Shown here piece by piece: positions 25,502 to 34,287 of a DNA stretch of 64,000 nucleotides (its first letter is position 1; every line of letters starts with the position of its first letter). Location of the stretch: assembly GCF_024519315.1 (NCBI RefSeq), contig NZ_JANIIC010000007.1, positions 62,001-126,000 on the forward strand. The letters are read 5' to 3'. The notes beneath the pieces were generated by a model that saw nothing but the letters and a program-made list of their open reading frames with translations, did no database searches and was not told where the DNA came from. This DNA comes from Streptomyces malaysiensis subsp. samsunensis. Its GTDB lineage: Bacteria > Actinomycetota > Actinomycetes > Streptomycetales > Streptomycetaceae. The translations under genes and the position numbers were made by a program.

Positions 25502-27256
25502 TCAGTCGTGCTCCCGCCAGCGGTTGGTGATGGGCAGCCGGCGGTCCTTGCCGAAGCCCTTCGCGGAGATCTTCGTGCCCGGCGGGTACTGCCGGCGCTT
25601 GTACTCCGCGGTGTCCACGAGCCGCAGGATCCGGGTCACCAGCGCATCGTCGTACCCCGCCGCGACGATCTCCGCGCGCCCCTGGTCACGGTCGACGTAC
25701 AGCTCCAGGATCCGGTCGAGGATGTCGTAGTCGGGGAGCGAGTCGGTGTCGACCTGGCCGGGGCGCAGCTCGGCGCTCGGCGGCTTGGAGATCGAGTTCT
25801 CGGGGATGGGCGGGGTCTGGCCCCGCTCTTCCGCCGCACGGTTGCGCCATTTCGACAGCCGGAAGATGGAGGTCTTGTAGACGTCCTTGATCGGGCCGTA
25901 CGCGCCGACCGAGTCTCCATAGAGGGTGGAGTAGCCGCAGGCCAGCTCGGACTTGTTGCCCGGGGCGAGGACGATATGGCCCTCCTGGTTGGAGATCGCC
26001 ATCAGCATCGTGCCGCGCAGCCGCGACTGGAGGTTCTCCTCGGCCAGCCCGGTGAGCCCCAGGGACCCCATATAGGCGTCGAACATCGGGGCGATCGAGA
26101 CCGTGCGGAAGTTGAGCCCGGTGCGCCGCGCCAGCTCGGTGGCGTCGGCGATCGAGTGCTCGGAGGAGTAGCGCGAGGGCATGGCGACGCCGTACACGTT
26201 CTGCGCGCCGACCGCGTCACAGGCGATGGCGGCGACGAGCGAGGAGTCGATCCCGCCGGAGAGCCCGATCAGCACACTGCGGAAGCCGTTCTTGGCCACA
26301 TAGGCCCGCAGCCCCACGACCAGCGCCGTGTAGATCTCCTCGTCGTCCCCGAGCCGCTCGGCCTCGCCGCCCGCGAGCTCCGGCTCGTAACCGGGCAGCG
26401 GGTCGGCGGAGAGAGTCACATGGTCGATGCGCAGCCCGTCGTCCACGACCCCCTCGGGGACAAAGTCCGGGTCGGCGGCGGGCAGTTCGAGGTCGAGCAG
26501 CACACAGCCCTCCGCGAACTGCGGGGCGCGGGCGATGACTTCACCGGCGCGGTCCACGACGATCGAGTCGCCGTCGAAGACCAGCTCGTCCTGGCCGCCG
26601 ATCATCGCCAGGTACGCGGTGGTGCAGCCCGCCTCCTGGGCCCGCTTGCGCACCAGGTCCAGCCGGGTGTCGTCCTTCTCCCGCTCGTACGGCGAGGCGT
26701 TGATCGACAGCAGCAGCCCGGCCCCCGCCGAGCGGCTGGCCGGCACCCGGCCGCCGTCCTGCCACAGGTCCTCGCAGATGGCGAGCGCCACGTCGATGCC
26801 GTGGACGCGGACCATGGGCAGGGTGTCGCCGGGCACGAAGTAGCGGAACTCGTCGAAGACGCCGTAGTTCGGCAGATGGTGCTTGGCGAAGGTCAGGGCG
26901 ATGGCGCCCCGGTGCAGCACGGCGCCCGCGTTCTGCGGTGAGCCGGCCGGCTGGCCGTACCGCCGGGCGCCCTCACTGCGGTCGAGATAGCCGACGACCA
27001 CCGGCACCTCGCCCAGCCCCTCGGCGTTCAGCCGCTCGGCGAGCGAGCGCAGCGCGGTGCGCGACGCCTCGACGAAGGACGAGCGCAGCGCCAGGTCCTC
27101 GACGGGGTAGCCGGTCAGCACCATCTCGGGGAACGCCACCAGATGGGCGCCCTGCTCGGCGGAGTGCCGGGTCCAGTGGAGTATCGACTCGGTGTTGCCG
27201 TCGAGGTCTCCGACGGTCGAGTCGATCTGGTTCAGAGCGAGGCGAAGTTGAGGCAC
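25502..27256 (-). CDS. nadE: Glutamine-dependent NAD+ synthetase
   Basis: A 584-residue two-domain enzyme converting deamido-NAD to NAD with glutamine nitrogen. The N-terminal nitrilase-type glutaminase has its triad in FPEMVLTGYP (Glu44), FAKHHLPNYG (Lys125) and ICEDLW (Cys161). The C-terminal synthetase has the ATP pyrophosphatase loop LSGGIDSS (about 333-339) and the KSELACGYSTLYGD segment. The length is on the short side for the actinobacterial form. It is a single gene, divergent from nothing close, with the MCO gene ending 125 bp upstream. Confidence 0.97.
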   Translation of the reverse strand: MPQLRLALNQIDSTVGDLDGNTESILHWTRHSAEQGAHLVAFPEMVLTGYPVEDLALRSSFVEASRTALRSLAERLNAEGLGEVPVVVGYLDRSEGARRYGQPAGSPQNAGAVLHRGAIALTFAKHHLPNYGVFDEFRYFVPGDTLPMVRVHGIDVALAICEDLWQDGGRVPASRSAGAGLLLSINASPYEREKDDTRLDLVRKRAQEAGCTTAYLAMIGGQDELVFDGDSIVVDRAGEVIARAPQFAEGCVLLDLELPAADPDFVPEGVVDDGLRIDHVTLSADPLPGYEPELAGGEAERLGDDEEIYTALVVGLRAYVAKNGFRSVLIGLSGGIDSSLVAAIACDAVGAQNVYGVAMPSRYSSEHSIADATELARRTGLNFRTVSIAPMFDAYMGSLGLTGLAEENLQSRLRGTMLMAISNQEGHIVLAPGNKSELACGYSTLYGDSVGAYGPIKDVYKTSIFRLSKWRNRAAEERGQTPPIPENSISKPPSAELRPGQVDTDSLPDYDILDRILELYVDRDQGRAEIVAAGYDDALVTRILRLVDTAEYKRRQYPPGTKISAKGFGKDRRLPITNRWREHD

Positions 27257-27381
27257 GCGCCCAGTGTAATCGTCTGTCTGACGCGATAGCCGGGGGTGTC
27301 TCTCATCTCACGCCGCCGGACGGGGCCTGCCCCCGCCCGGCCCCCGCGTCTCCGGGGCCGGGCCGGTTCCGCCGCAAACGG

Positions 27382-29052
27382 CTACTTCTGGTAGCCGAGG
27401 GTCGTCATCATCCCGGACTCCGAGTGGTAGACGTTGTGGCAGTGGACCATCCACAGCCCCGGGTTGTCGGCGTCGAGGTCCACGTTCACCTTGTGGTGCG
27501 GCAGCACGATCGTGGTGTCTTTACGCGGGCCGTCGTCGGGCAGCGCGAAGGTGTGGCCGTGCAGATGCACCGGATGCCACATGTCGGTGCCGTTGATGAA
27601 GGAGATCCGCACCCGCTCACCGGCCCGCACCGGATAGCGCTGCGAGGGGTCGTACGGCCGGTCGTTGATCGCCCAGTCCCACCGCCGCATCGAGCCGGTG
27701 AGCCGCATCCGGATGATGCGGTCGGGCTCCTTGGGCGTCAGCCGTACCTCTTCCGCCGCCTTCAGCCGGTCCGCGGTGAGCAGCTCGCCGTCCAGCTCCT
27801 TGGGGCGCGGGAACTTCACGGGGTTCTTGCCGCGGGTGCGCAGCACCGCCATCGCGGACCGCCCCTTGCCCTCGGCGATGACGGCGAGCGGGAAGACCCC
27901 GTCCTTGAGGGTGACCAGCACGTCGTAGCGCTCGCCCATGCCCAGCAGCAGCGCGTCGGTCCTGGCCGGTACGACGGGGTAGCCGTCGGTGTGGGTGACG
28001 GTCATCCGGTGGCCGCCGAGGGCCACCCGGAAGGCGGTGTCGCCGCCCGCGTTGATGATGCGGATGCGGACCCGGTCGCCGCGCTTGGCGCGGAAGACCT
28101 GCGGGGACTCCGGGCTGCGCCCGTTCACCAGGTAGTACGGGTAGGTGACATCGCCCGCGTGGCCGCCCAGCGGCCCGCTCTCCGAAGGGGCGGCCTTCCG
28201 CCGTGCCGTGGCCCGGACCCCGGTGCCCTTCGCGCCGCCCTTGGCCGTGCTCTTGGCCGTGCTCTTCGCCCCGCCTTCGGCCTTGGCGCCGGGCTTGCCC
28301 CCGTCCCCCATGCCCCCCATGCCCTCCATGGAGTGGCCGCCCTTGCCGCCGCCCAGCCGCTCGAACACCTTGTCCGGGGTGCGGCCGCCCACCCCGTCGA
28401 GCCAGTCGTCGAGGACGACGACCCACTCCTTGTCGTACTTCAGCGGCTCCTTCGGGTCCTCCACGATCAGCGGTGCGTACAGCCCCCGGTCCAGCTGGAC
28501 GCCCGAGTGCGGATGGATCCAGTACGTGCCCGGGTAGAACGCGGTGAAGCGGTAGTCGAAGGCGGCGCCGGTCTTGATCGCCCGCTGGGTCACCCCCGGC
28601 ACGCCGTCCATGTCGTTGCGCAGCCGGATGCCGTGCCAGTGCAGCGTGGTGGACTGCGGCAGGTTGTTGGCGAGGGTGAGGGCGATGGTGTCGCCCGCGG
28701 TCACCCGGATCTCCCGGCCCGGCACCTGGTCCTCGTACGCCCAGGAGGCCACCTTGCGGGCGCCGATGTCCAGGGTGGTCGCGGTGGCGGTCAGCCGGAA
28801 CTCCCGCACCGGCCCGGGGCCCCGCCGCCGCTCGACCGCGGCGACCTCCGGGCCGTGGGGGGAGACATACTCCGCCGGGACGTCGTCCGCGGGCGCCCCG
28901 GCCCTGGCGGGGGCGCCCGTCGCGTCGCCGTCCACGCCGCCGTGGCCCCCGGCGTGGGGGCGGGGGCCGGGGGAACCGCAGGCGGTGAGCAGACCGCTGC
29001 CCGCGGCGGCGATGCCCGTGCCGAGCACGGCACGGCGAGTCTTTTCGTGCAT
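27382..29052 (-). CDS. Multicopper oxidase lipoprotein (copper/laccase-type)
   Basis: A 556-residue secreted enzyme. The N-terminus has KTRRAVLG (Tat-like) and lipobox LTAC (Cys25). Copper-site motifs: HWHG (138-141), WIHPHSG (about 178-184), HPVHLHGHTF (493-502) and HCHNVYHSESGM (from 537). The last has the T1 Cys flanked by His, with Met as the likely axial ligand. Between the second and third cupredoxin parts is a Gly/Lys/Met/His-rich insert (about 245-300) with GGHSMEGMGGMGD, a plausible Cu(I) docking loop. Role inferred: periplasm-side oxidation of Cu(I) or phenols. A CsoR-like site and a coupled small ORF lie upstream. Confidence 0.93.
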   Translation of the reverse strand: MHEKTRRAVLGTGIAAAGSGLLTACGSPGPRPHAGGHGGVDGDATGAPARAGAPADDVPAEYVSPHGPEVAAVERRRGPGPVREFRLTATATTLDIGARKVASWAYEDQVPGREIRVTAGDTIALTLANNLPQSTTLHWHGIRLRNDMDGVPGVTQRAIKTGAAFDYRFTAFYPGTYWIHPHSGVQLDRGLYAPLIVEDPKEPLKYDKEWVVVLDDWLDGVGGRTPDKVFERLGGGKGGHSMEGMGGMGDGGKPGAKAEGGAKSTAKSTAKGGAKGTGVRATARRKAAPSESGPLGGHAGDVTYPYYLVNGRSPESPQVFRAKRGDRVRIRIINAGGDTAFRVALGGHRMTVTHTDGYPVVPARTDALLLGMGERYDVLVTLKDGVFPLAVIAEGKGRSAMAVLRTRGKNPVKFPRPKELDGELLTADRLKAAEEVRLTPKEPDRIIRMRLTGSMRRWDWAINDRPYDPSQRYPVRAGERVRISFINGTDMWHPVHLHGHTFALPDDGPRKDTTIVLPHHKVNVDLDADNPGLWMVHCHNVYHSESGMMTTLGYQK

Positions 29053-29055
29053 GAG

Positions 29056-29193
29056 TCAGTACCCCAATGCTGATGTGTGCCGGATGCGTGAGGGGTCGGC
29101 GCGTCCACCGCCCCGCCGGGAGGGCGGGCGGCCGACGCGCCGCTCTATGCGCCGCATCAGCGATCGGCTGTGGGGTGAGGGGCCTCGATGCAC
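29056..29193 (-). CDS. Candidate 45-codon leader ORF of the multicopper oxidase
   Basis: A small ORF starts at GTG 29193, with GGAGG five bases upstream, and stops 3 bp before the oxidase ATG. The peptide is basic (VHRGPSPHSRSLMRRIER at the start, several Arg/Gly) with three His and no Cys. The oxidase itself has only a weak ribosome site, so translational coupling is plausible. No homologue comes to mind, and the ORF could be spurious. Confidence 0.35.
   Translation of the reverse strand: MHRGPSPHSRSLMRRIERRVGRPPSRRGGGRADPSRIRHTSALGY
29097..29142 (-). promoter_or_regulatory. Strong hairpin in the multicopper oxidase leader
   Basis: A 9-bp perfect stem, CGGCGCGTC (29097-29105) against GACGCGCCG (29134-29142), with further internal CCGCCC/GGGCGG pairing. 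It lies about 45-90 nt upstream of the oxidase ATG and inside the candidate leader ORF. It could act as an attenuator, or it could be chance in GC-rich DNA. Confidence 0.45.
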
Positions 29194-29258
29194 CGCCGCC
29201 TCCATCTGACCGTTCAGATCATCGTCTGACCGCATGATCATCGTGATAATCGGCAGCC

Positions 29259-29274
29259 TACCCCCAAGGGGTAT
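29259..29274. promoter_or_regulatory. CsoR-like copper operator
   Basis: TACCCC-CAA-GGGGTA is a G/C-tract inverted repeat flanked by A/T, the pattern known for CsoR sites in actinobacteria and firmicutes. It lies 207 bp upstream of the multicopper oxidase ATG and 65 bp upstream of the candidate leader ORF. I infer copper-induced expression. The rest of the gap to glnA2 (29275-29482) has a small hairpin CGATGCACACATCG and nothing else I recognise. Confidence 0.6.
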
Positions 29275-29482
29275 GGACCTCCCGCAGGCGCCACGGAGGG
29301 CGCGGAACGCCCGGGGTCCGGGACCGGCCGGGTGAAAGTACGATGCACACATCGTGGTGAGGTGAGGGGAGACCGGAGAGACCGGACGAAACCTCGGCGA
29401 AATCCCACCGCGTGATACTAGGGCTGCGGAAGGTGCCCCGCGCCCGCGCAAAGAGCCGTTTGACCTGCAAGGATAGGGGACC

Positions 29483-30844
29483 ATGGATAAGCAGCAGGAG
29501 TTCGTGCTCCGCACGCTCGAAGAGCGCGACATCCGGTTCGTGCGGCTCTGGTTCACCGACGTGCTCGGCTTCCTGAAGTCCGTGGCCGTCGCGCCGGCCG
29601 AACTCGAGGGTGCCTTCGACGAAGGCATCGGATTCGACGGCTCCGCGATCGAGGGCTTCGCCCGTGTCTACGAGTCCGACATGATCGCCAAGCCGGACCC
29701 CGGGACGTTCCAGATCCTGCCCTGGCGCGCCGAGGCCCCCGGGACCGCGCGGATGTTCTGCGACATCCTGATGCCGGACGGCTCACCGTCCTTCGCCGAT
29801 CCGCGCTTCGTCCTCAAGCGGATCCTCGCCAAGACCTCCGACCTCGGCTTCACCTTCTACACCCACCCCGAGATCGAGTTCTTCCTGCTCAACCAGAAGC
29901 CGGTGGACGGCACCCGCCCGGTGCCCGCCGACTCCTCCGGCTACTTCGACCACACCCCGCAGAACATCGGCATGGACTTCCGCCGCCAGGCGATCACCAT
30001 GCTCGAATCGATGGGCATCTCGGTCGAGTTCTCCCACCACGAGGGCGCCCCCGGCCAGCAGGAGATCGATCTGCGCTACGCCGACGCGCTCTCCACCGCC
30101 GACAACATCATGACCTTCCGGCTGGTCATGAAGCAGGTCGCGCTGGAGCAGGGCGTACAGGCCACCTTCATGCCCAAGCCGTTCTCCGAATTCCCCGGCT
30201 CGGGCATGCACACCCACCTCTCCCTCTTCGAGGGCGACCGCAATGCCTTCTACGAGTCCGGCGCCGAGTTCCAGCTCTCCAAGGTGGGCCGCTCCTTCAT
30301 CGCCGGGCTGCTCCGCCACGCCGGGGAGATCTCCGCCGTGACCAACCAGTGGGTCAACTCCTACAAGCGCATCTGGGGCGGCTCCAAGCGCACCGCCGGC
30401 GCGGGCGGCGAGGCCCCCTCCTACATCTGCTGGGGCCACAACAACCGCTCCGCCCTCGTCCGCGTCCCCCTCTACAAGCCCGGCAAGACCGGCTCCACCC
30501 GCGTCGAGGTCCGCTCCCTGGACTCCGGCGCCAACCCCTACCTGGCCTACGCGGTCCTCCTCGCCGCCGGGCTCAAGGGCATCGAGGGCGGCTACGAACT
30601 CCCGGCCGGAGCCGACGACGACGTCTGGGCCCTCTCCGACGCCGAGCGCCGCTCCCTGGGCATCGAGCCCCTGCCGCAGAACCTGGGCGAGGCGATCGAC
30701 CTGATGGAGCGCAGCGAACTGGTCGCGGAGACGCTCGGCGAGCATGTCTTCGACTTCTTCCTGCGCAACAAGAAGCAGGAGTGGGAGGAGTACCGCTCCG
30801 AGGTGACGCCGTTCGAGCTGCGGAAGAACCTGCCGGTGCTCTAG
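29483..30844 (+). CDS. glnA2: Glutamine synthetase-like ligase, GlnA2 type
   Basis: A 453-residue type I glutamine-synthetase fold. Motifs: GFDGSAIEGF near residue 55, EIEFFLL (metal Glu), EGAPGQQEIDLRYADAL, GSGMHTHLSL and NNRSALVRVP, followed by the VRSLDSGANPYLAYAV segment. Where adenylylated GSI-beta enzymes have a Tyr in an NLYDLP-type loop, this protein has ADDDVWALSDAER (about 376-388) with no Tyr. It should therefore not be controlled by adenylylation, although glnE is next door. From memory, the S. coelicolor orthologue of this length is a gamma-glutamylpolyamine synthetase in polyamine use rather than the main ammonium-assimilating enzyme. AGGGGA precedes the ATG. Confidence 0.92.
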   Translation: MDKQQEFVLRTLEERDIRFVRLWFTDVLGFLKSVAVAPAELEGAFDEGIGFDGSAIEGFARVYESDMIAKPDPGTFQILPWRAEAPGTARMFCDILMPDGSPSFADPRFVLKRILAKTSDLGFTFYTHPEIEFFLLNQKPVDGTRPVPADSSGYFDHTPQNIGMDFRRQAITMLESMGISVEFSHHEGAPGQQEIDLRYADALSTADNIMTFRLVMKQVALEQGVQATFMPKPFSEFPGSGMHTHLSLFEGDRNAFYESGAEFQLSKVGRSFIAGLLRHAGEISAVTNQWVNSYKRIWGGSKRTAGAGGEAPSYICWGHNNRSALVRVPLYKPGKTGSTRVEVRSLDSGANPYLAYAVLLAAGLKGIEGGYELPAGADDDVWALSDAERRSLGIEPLPQNLGEAIDLMERSELVAETLGEHVFDFFLRNKKQEWEEYRSEVTPFELRKNLPVL

Positions 30845-31015
30845 CCGCGGGAAGCGAGGGCGGGCCCCGCCCGCCCCGCTGTTCGTCTCGCCGCCGTCGA
30901 CGCCTGGACCTGCCGCTTCGCCCTCCGGGTCGCTTAGGCTCGGCAGCGGCGCCTTTGATCACGGGTGTGCGCGTGGTCGGGTGGGGCGGGTCGACCAGGG
31001 ACGGGAGGCGGCGGG

Positions 31016-34000
31016 ATGTCCGTACCGCAGGGACGCAGGAGCAGCAATGTCACCCGGCTGCTGCGGCACGGCTTCACCGACGCCTCGGCCGCGCAGCGGT
31101 TGCTGGACGCGCCCGAGCTGGCCGCGGTGCGCAGCGATCCGGTGCTGCTTGAGGCGCTCGGCGCGACCGCCGACCCCGATCTTGCGCTGCTCGGGCTGTT
31201 GCGGCTCGTGGAGGCGCTGCCCGAGGAGGAGGCGAAGGAGGCCGGGGCGGGGGAGAACGGCGGGCAGCGGGCCGGTTCGCGGCAGGCGCTGCTGGACACC
31301 CTCGTCACCGCCAAACCGCTGCGCGACCGGCTGCTCGGCGTGCTCGGCGCCTCCGAGGCGCTGGGCGACCACCTGGCCCGCCATCCGGGGGACTGGCACG
31401 CCCTGGTGACCTATGAGTCGGCCGATCTGCATCCGGCCACCCCCGAGTTCGAGCGGGCCCTGGCCGAGGGGGTCTGGGGCGAGCCCGGGGCGGGGATGCC
31501 CCGGCCGGACGCGCTGCGGGTCGCCTACCGCCGGGCGCTGCTGGCCATCGCCGCCCGCGATGTGTGCGGCACCACCGACATCACCCAGACGGCCGCCGAG
31601 CTGGCCGACCTGGCGACCGCCACGCTGCGGGCCGCGCTGGAGATCGCCGTCGAGGAGCAGCCGCGGGACGCCGCCGCGTGCCGGCTGGCCGTGATCGGCA
31701 TGGGCAAATGCGGGGGCCGCGAGCTCAATTACGTCTCGGATGTGGACGTGATCTTCGTGGCGGAGTCCGTTGAAGGCGTTGACGAGGACGAGGCGGTGCG
31801 GGCCGCCACCCGGCTCGCCTCCCGGCTGATGCGCGTCTGCTCCGATGTCACCGTCGAGGGCACCATCTGGCCCGTCGACGCCAACCTCCGCCCCGAGGGG
31901 CGCAATGGCCCGCTGGTGCGGACCCTCTCCAGCCATCTGGCGTACTACCAGCGCTGGGCCAAGACCTGGGAGTTCCAGGCGCTGCTGAAGGCGCGTCCGG
32001 TCGCGGGTGACGAGGCGCTCGGCCAGGCGTATGTGGACGCGCTCGCGCCGATGGTCTGGCAGGCCGTCGAGCGCGAGAACTTCATCCCCGATGTGCAGCA
32101 GATGCGCCGCCGCGTGGTCGAGAACATCCCCGTGTCCGAGGTCGACCGCGAGCTGAAGCTGGGCCCCGGGGGCTTGCGCGACGTGGAGTTCGCCGTCCAG
32201 CTGCTCCAGTTGGTGCACGGGCGGTCCGACGAGTCGCTGCGCAGCGGTACGACGCTGGACGCGCTCGCGGCCCTGGCCGCGGGCGGCTATGTGGGGCGCA
32301 CCGACGCCGCCGCGCTCGACGCCGCGTACCGCTTTCTGCGCACCATGGAGCACCGCCTCCAGCTCTACCGGCTGCGCCGCACCCATCTGATGCCCGAGGG
32401 CGAGGCCGATCAGCGCCGCCTCGGCCGGTCGCTCGGCTTCCGTACGGAGCCGGTGACCGAGCTGGGCACCGCCTGGCGGCGGCACGCCCGCGAAGTGCGG
32501 CGGCTGCACGAGAAGCTCTTCTACCGGCCGCTGCTGGACGCCGTGGCCCAGCTCCAGCCCGGTGAGATCCGGCTCAGCCCCGAGGCGGCCGGGCAGCGCC
32601 TCACCGCCCTGGGGTACGCGGATCCGGCCGGTGCGCTGCGGCATCTGGAGGCGCTGGCGTCCGGTGTGACCCGTAAGGCGGCGATCCAGCGCACGCTGCT
32701 GCCCGTGCTGCTGGGCTGGTTCGCCGACTCCGCCGAGCCGGACGCCGGGCTGCTGGGCTTCCGCAAGGTCTCCGACGCACTGGGCAAGACACCCTGGTAC
32801 CTGCGGCTGCTGCGCGACGAGGGCGCCGCCGCCGAGAACCTGGCCCGGGTGCTCTCCGCCGGGCGGCTCGCCCCCGATCTGCTGCTGCGCGCCCCCGAGG
32901 CGGTCGCCCTGCTCGGCGACCCGGAGGGGCTGCGCCCGCGCGGCCGGGCCCATCTGGAGCAGGAGGTGCTGGCCGCCGTCGGCCGCGCCGAGGGCGCCGA
33001 GCAGGCGGTCGCGGCGGCGCGCGGGGTGCGGCGGCGCGAGATGTTCCGTACGGCGGCCGCGGACATCATCGAAAGCGCCCGGCTGGCCAACGGCGAGGTG
33101 CGCCCGACCGTGAGCTGGCCGCCGGTGGGCGATCAGCCGCCGGGCGGCCGGACCCCGGGCCGGGCCATCGGGGCGGCGCCCGCCGCTTCGGCGGCCAGGG
33201 CCCCCGAGGTCCCCAGCGCCCTGCGGGCCTCCGAACCCCATGTGCCGGCCCGGCCCGCCCCTCCCGCCGCCGAACCGCCCGTGGACGCCGCGACGCTGAT
33301 CGACATGGTCGGCGGCGCCCTCTCCGACCTGAACGCCGCGACCCTCGCCGGAGCGCTGCGCGCCGCCGTCCGCGACACCTGGGGCGATGAGCTGCCCACC
33401 CGCTTCGCCGTCATCGGCCTCGGCCGCTTCGGCGGCCATGAGCTCAGCTACGGCTCGGACGCGGATGTGCTCTTCGTCCATGAGCCGCGCGAGGGGGCCG
33501 ATGACCAGGAGGCCGCCCGCGCCGCCTTCGCCGTGGCCAACGAGATGCGACGGCTGCTCCAACTCCCCAGCGTCGACCCGCCCCTGCTCATCGACGCCGA
33601 TCTGCGCCCCGAGGGCAAGTCCGGGCCGCTGGTGCGCAGCCTCGCCTCGTACGCCGCCTACTACCGCCGCTGGGCGCTGGTGTGGGAGAGCCAGGCGCTG
33701 CTGCGCGCCGAGCCGGTGGCGGGCGACCCCGGGCTCGGCGAGCGGTTCATCGAGCTGATCGATCCGCTGCGGTATCCCTCCGAGGGGCTGGGCGAGGACG
33801 CGATCCGTGAGATCCGGCGGCTCAAGGCCCGGATGGAGTCCGAGCGGCTGCCGCGCGGGGCCGACCCCACCACCCACGCCAAGCTGGGCCGCGGTGGTCT
33901 CAGCGATGTCGAGTGGACCGTCCAGCTGATCCAGATGCGGCACGGCTGGGCCGAGCCCGGCCTTCGCACCACCCGCACCCGCGAGGCCCTGGCCGCGGCC

Positions 34001-34264
34001 CACGCCGCCGGGCTGATCGCCACCGAGGACGCCCAGACCCTCGACGAGGCGTGGGTCCTGGCCAGCCGCGTCCGCAACGCCGTCATGCTGGTCCGCGGCC
34101 GCCCCGGCGACACCTTCCCGACGGACGTCCGCGAACTGGCCGCGGTGGGCCGCTACCTGGGTTACGGCCCCGGCCATGTCGGCGAGCTGCTGGAGGACTA
34201 CCGCCGCACCACCCGCCGGGCGCGGGCGGTGGTGGAGCGCCTCTTCTACGACTACGAGGGCTGA
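31016..34264 (+). CDS. glnE: Bifunctional glutamine synthetase adenylyltransferase/deadenylase
   Basis: A 1082-residue enzyme that adds and removes AMP on glutamine synthetase I. It has two nucleotidyltransferase halves: GMGKCGGRELNYVSDVD (about 228-244, deadenylase half) and GLGRFGGHELSYGSDAD (about 801-817, adenylylating half). Each is followed by helical domains with LGPGGLRDVEFAVQ and LGRGGLSDVEWTVQ. The link between halves (about 700-760) is extended and rich in Pro and Ala. GGGAGG precedes the ATG at 31016. It lies 171 bp after glnA2, whose product lacks the target Tyr; the true substrate GlnA is presumably encoded elsewhere. Confidence 0.96.
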   Translation: MSVPQGRRSSNVTRLLRHGFTDASAAQRLLDAPELAAVRSDPVLLEALGATADPDLALLGLLRLVEALPEEEAKEAGAGENGGQRAGSRQALLDTLVTAKPLRDRLLGVLGASEALGDHLARHPGDWHALVTYESADLHPATPEFERALAEGVWGEPGAGMPRPDALRVAYRRALLAIAARDVCGTTDITQTAAELADLATATLRAALEIAVEEQPRDAAACRLAVIGMGKCGGRELNYVSDVDVIFVAESVEGVDEDEAVRAATRLASRLMRVCSDVTVEGTIWPVDANLRPEGRNGPLVRTLSSHLAYYQRWAKTWEFQALLKARPVAGDEALGQAYVDALAPMVWQAVERENFIPDVQQMRRRVVENIPVSEVDRELKLGPGGLRDVEFAVQLLQLVHGRSDESLRSGTTLDALAALAAGGYVGRTDAAALDAAYRFLRTMEHRLQLYRLRRTHLMPEGEADQRRLGRSLGFRTEPVTELGTAWRRHAREVRRLHEKLFYRPLLDAVAQLQPGEIRLSPEAAGQRLTALGYADPAGALRHLEALASGVTRKAAIQRTLLPVLLGWFADSAEPDAGLLGFRKVSDALGKTPWYLRLLRDEGAAAENLARVLSAGRLAPDLLLRAPEAVALLGDPEGLRPRGRAHLEQEVLAAVGRAEGAEQAVAAARGVRRREMFRTAAADIIESARLANGEVRPTVSWPPVGDQPPGGRTPGRAIGAAPAASAARAPEVPSALRASEPHVPARPAPPAAEPPVDAATLIDMVGGALSDLNAATLAGALRAAVRDTWGDELPTRFAVIGLGRFGGHELSYGSDADVLFVHEPREGADDQEAARAAFAVANEMRRLLQLPSVDPPLLIDADLRPEGKSGPLVRSLASYAAYYRRWALVWESQALLRAEPVAGDPGLGERFIELIDPLRYPSEGLGEDAIREIRRLKARMESERLPRGADPTTHAKLGRGGLSDVEWTVQLIQMRHGWAEPGLRTTRTREALAAAHAAGLIATEDAQTLDEAWVLASRVRNAVMLVRGRPGDTFPTDVRELAAVGRYLGYGPGHVGELLEDYRRTTRRARAVVERLFYDYEG

Positions 34265-34287
34265 CGGGGCTGTAGTGCGGTGGTGCC

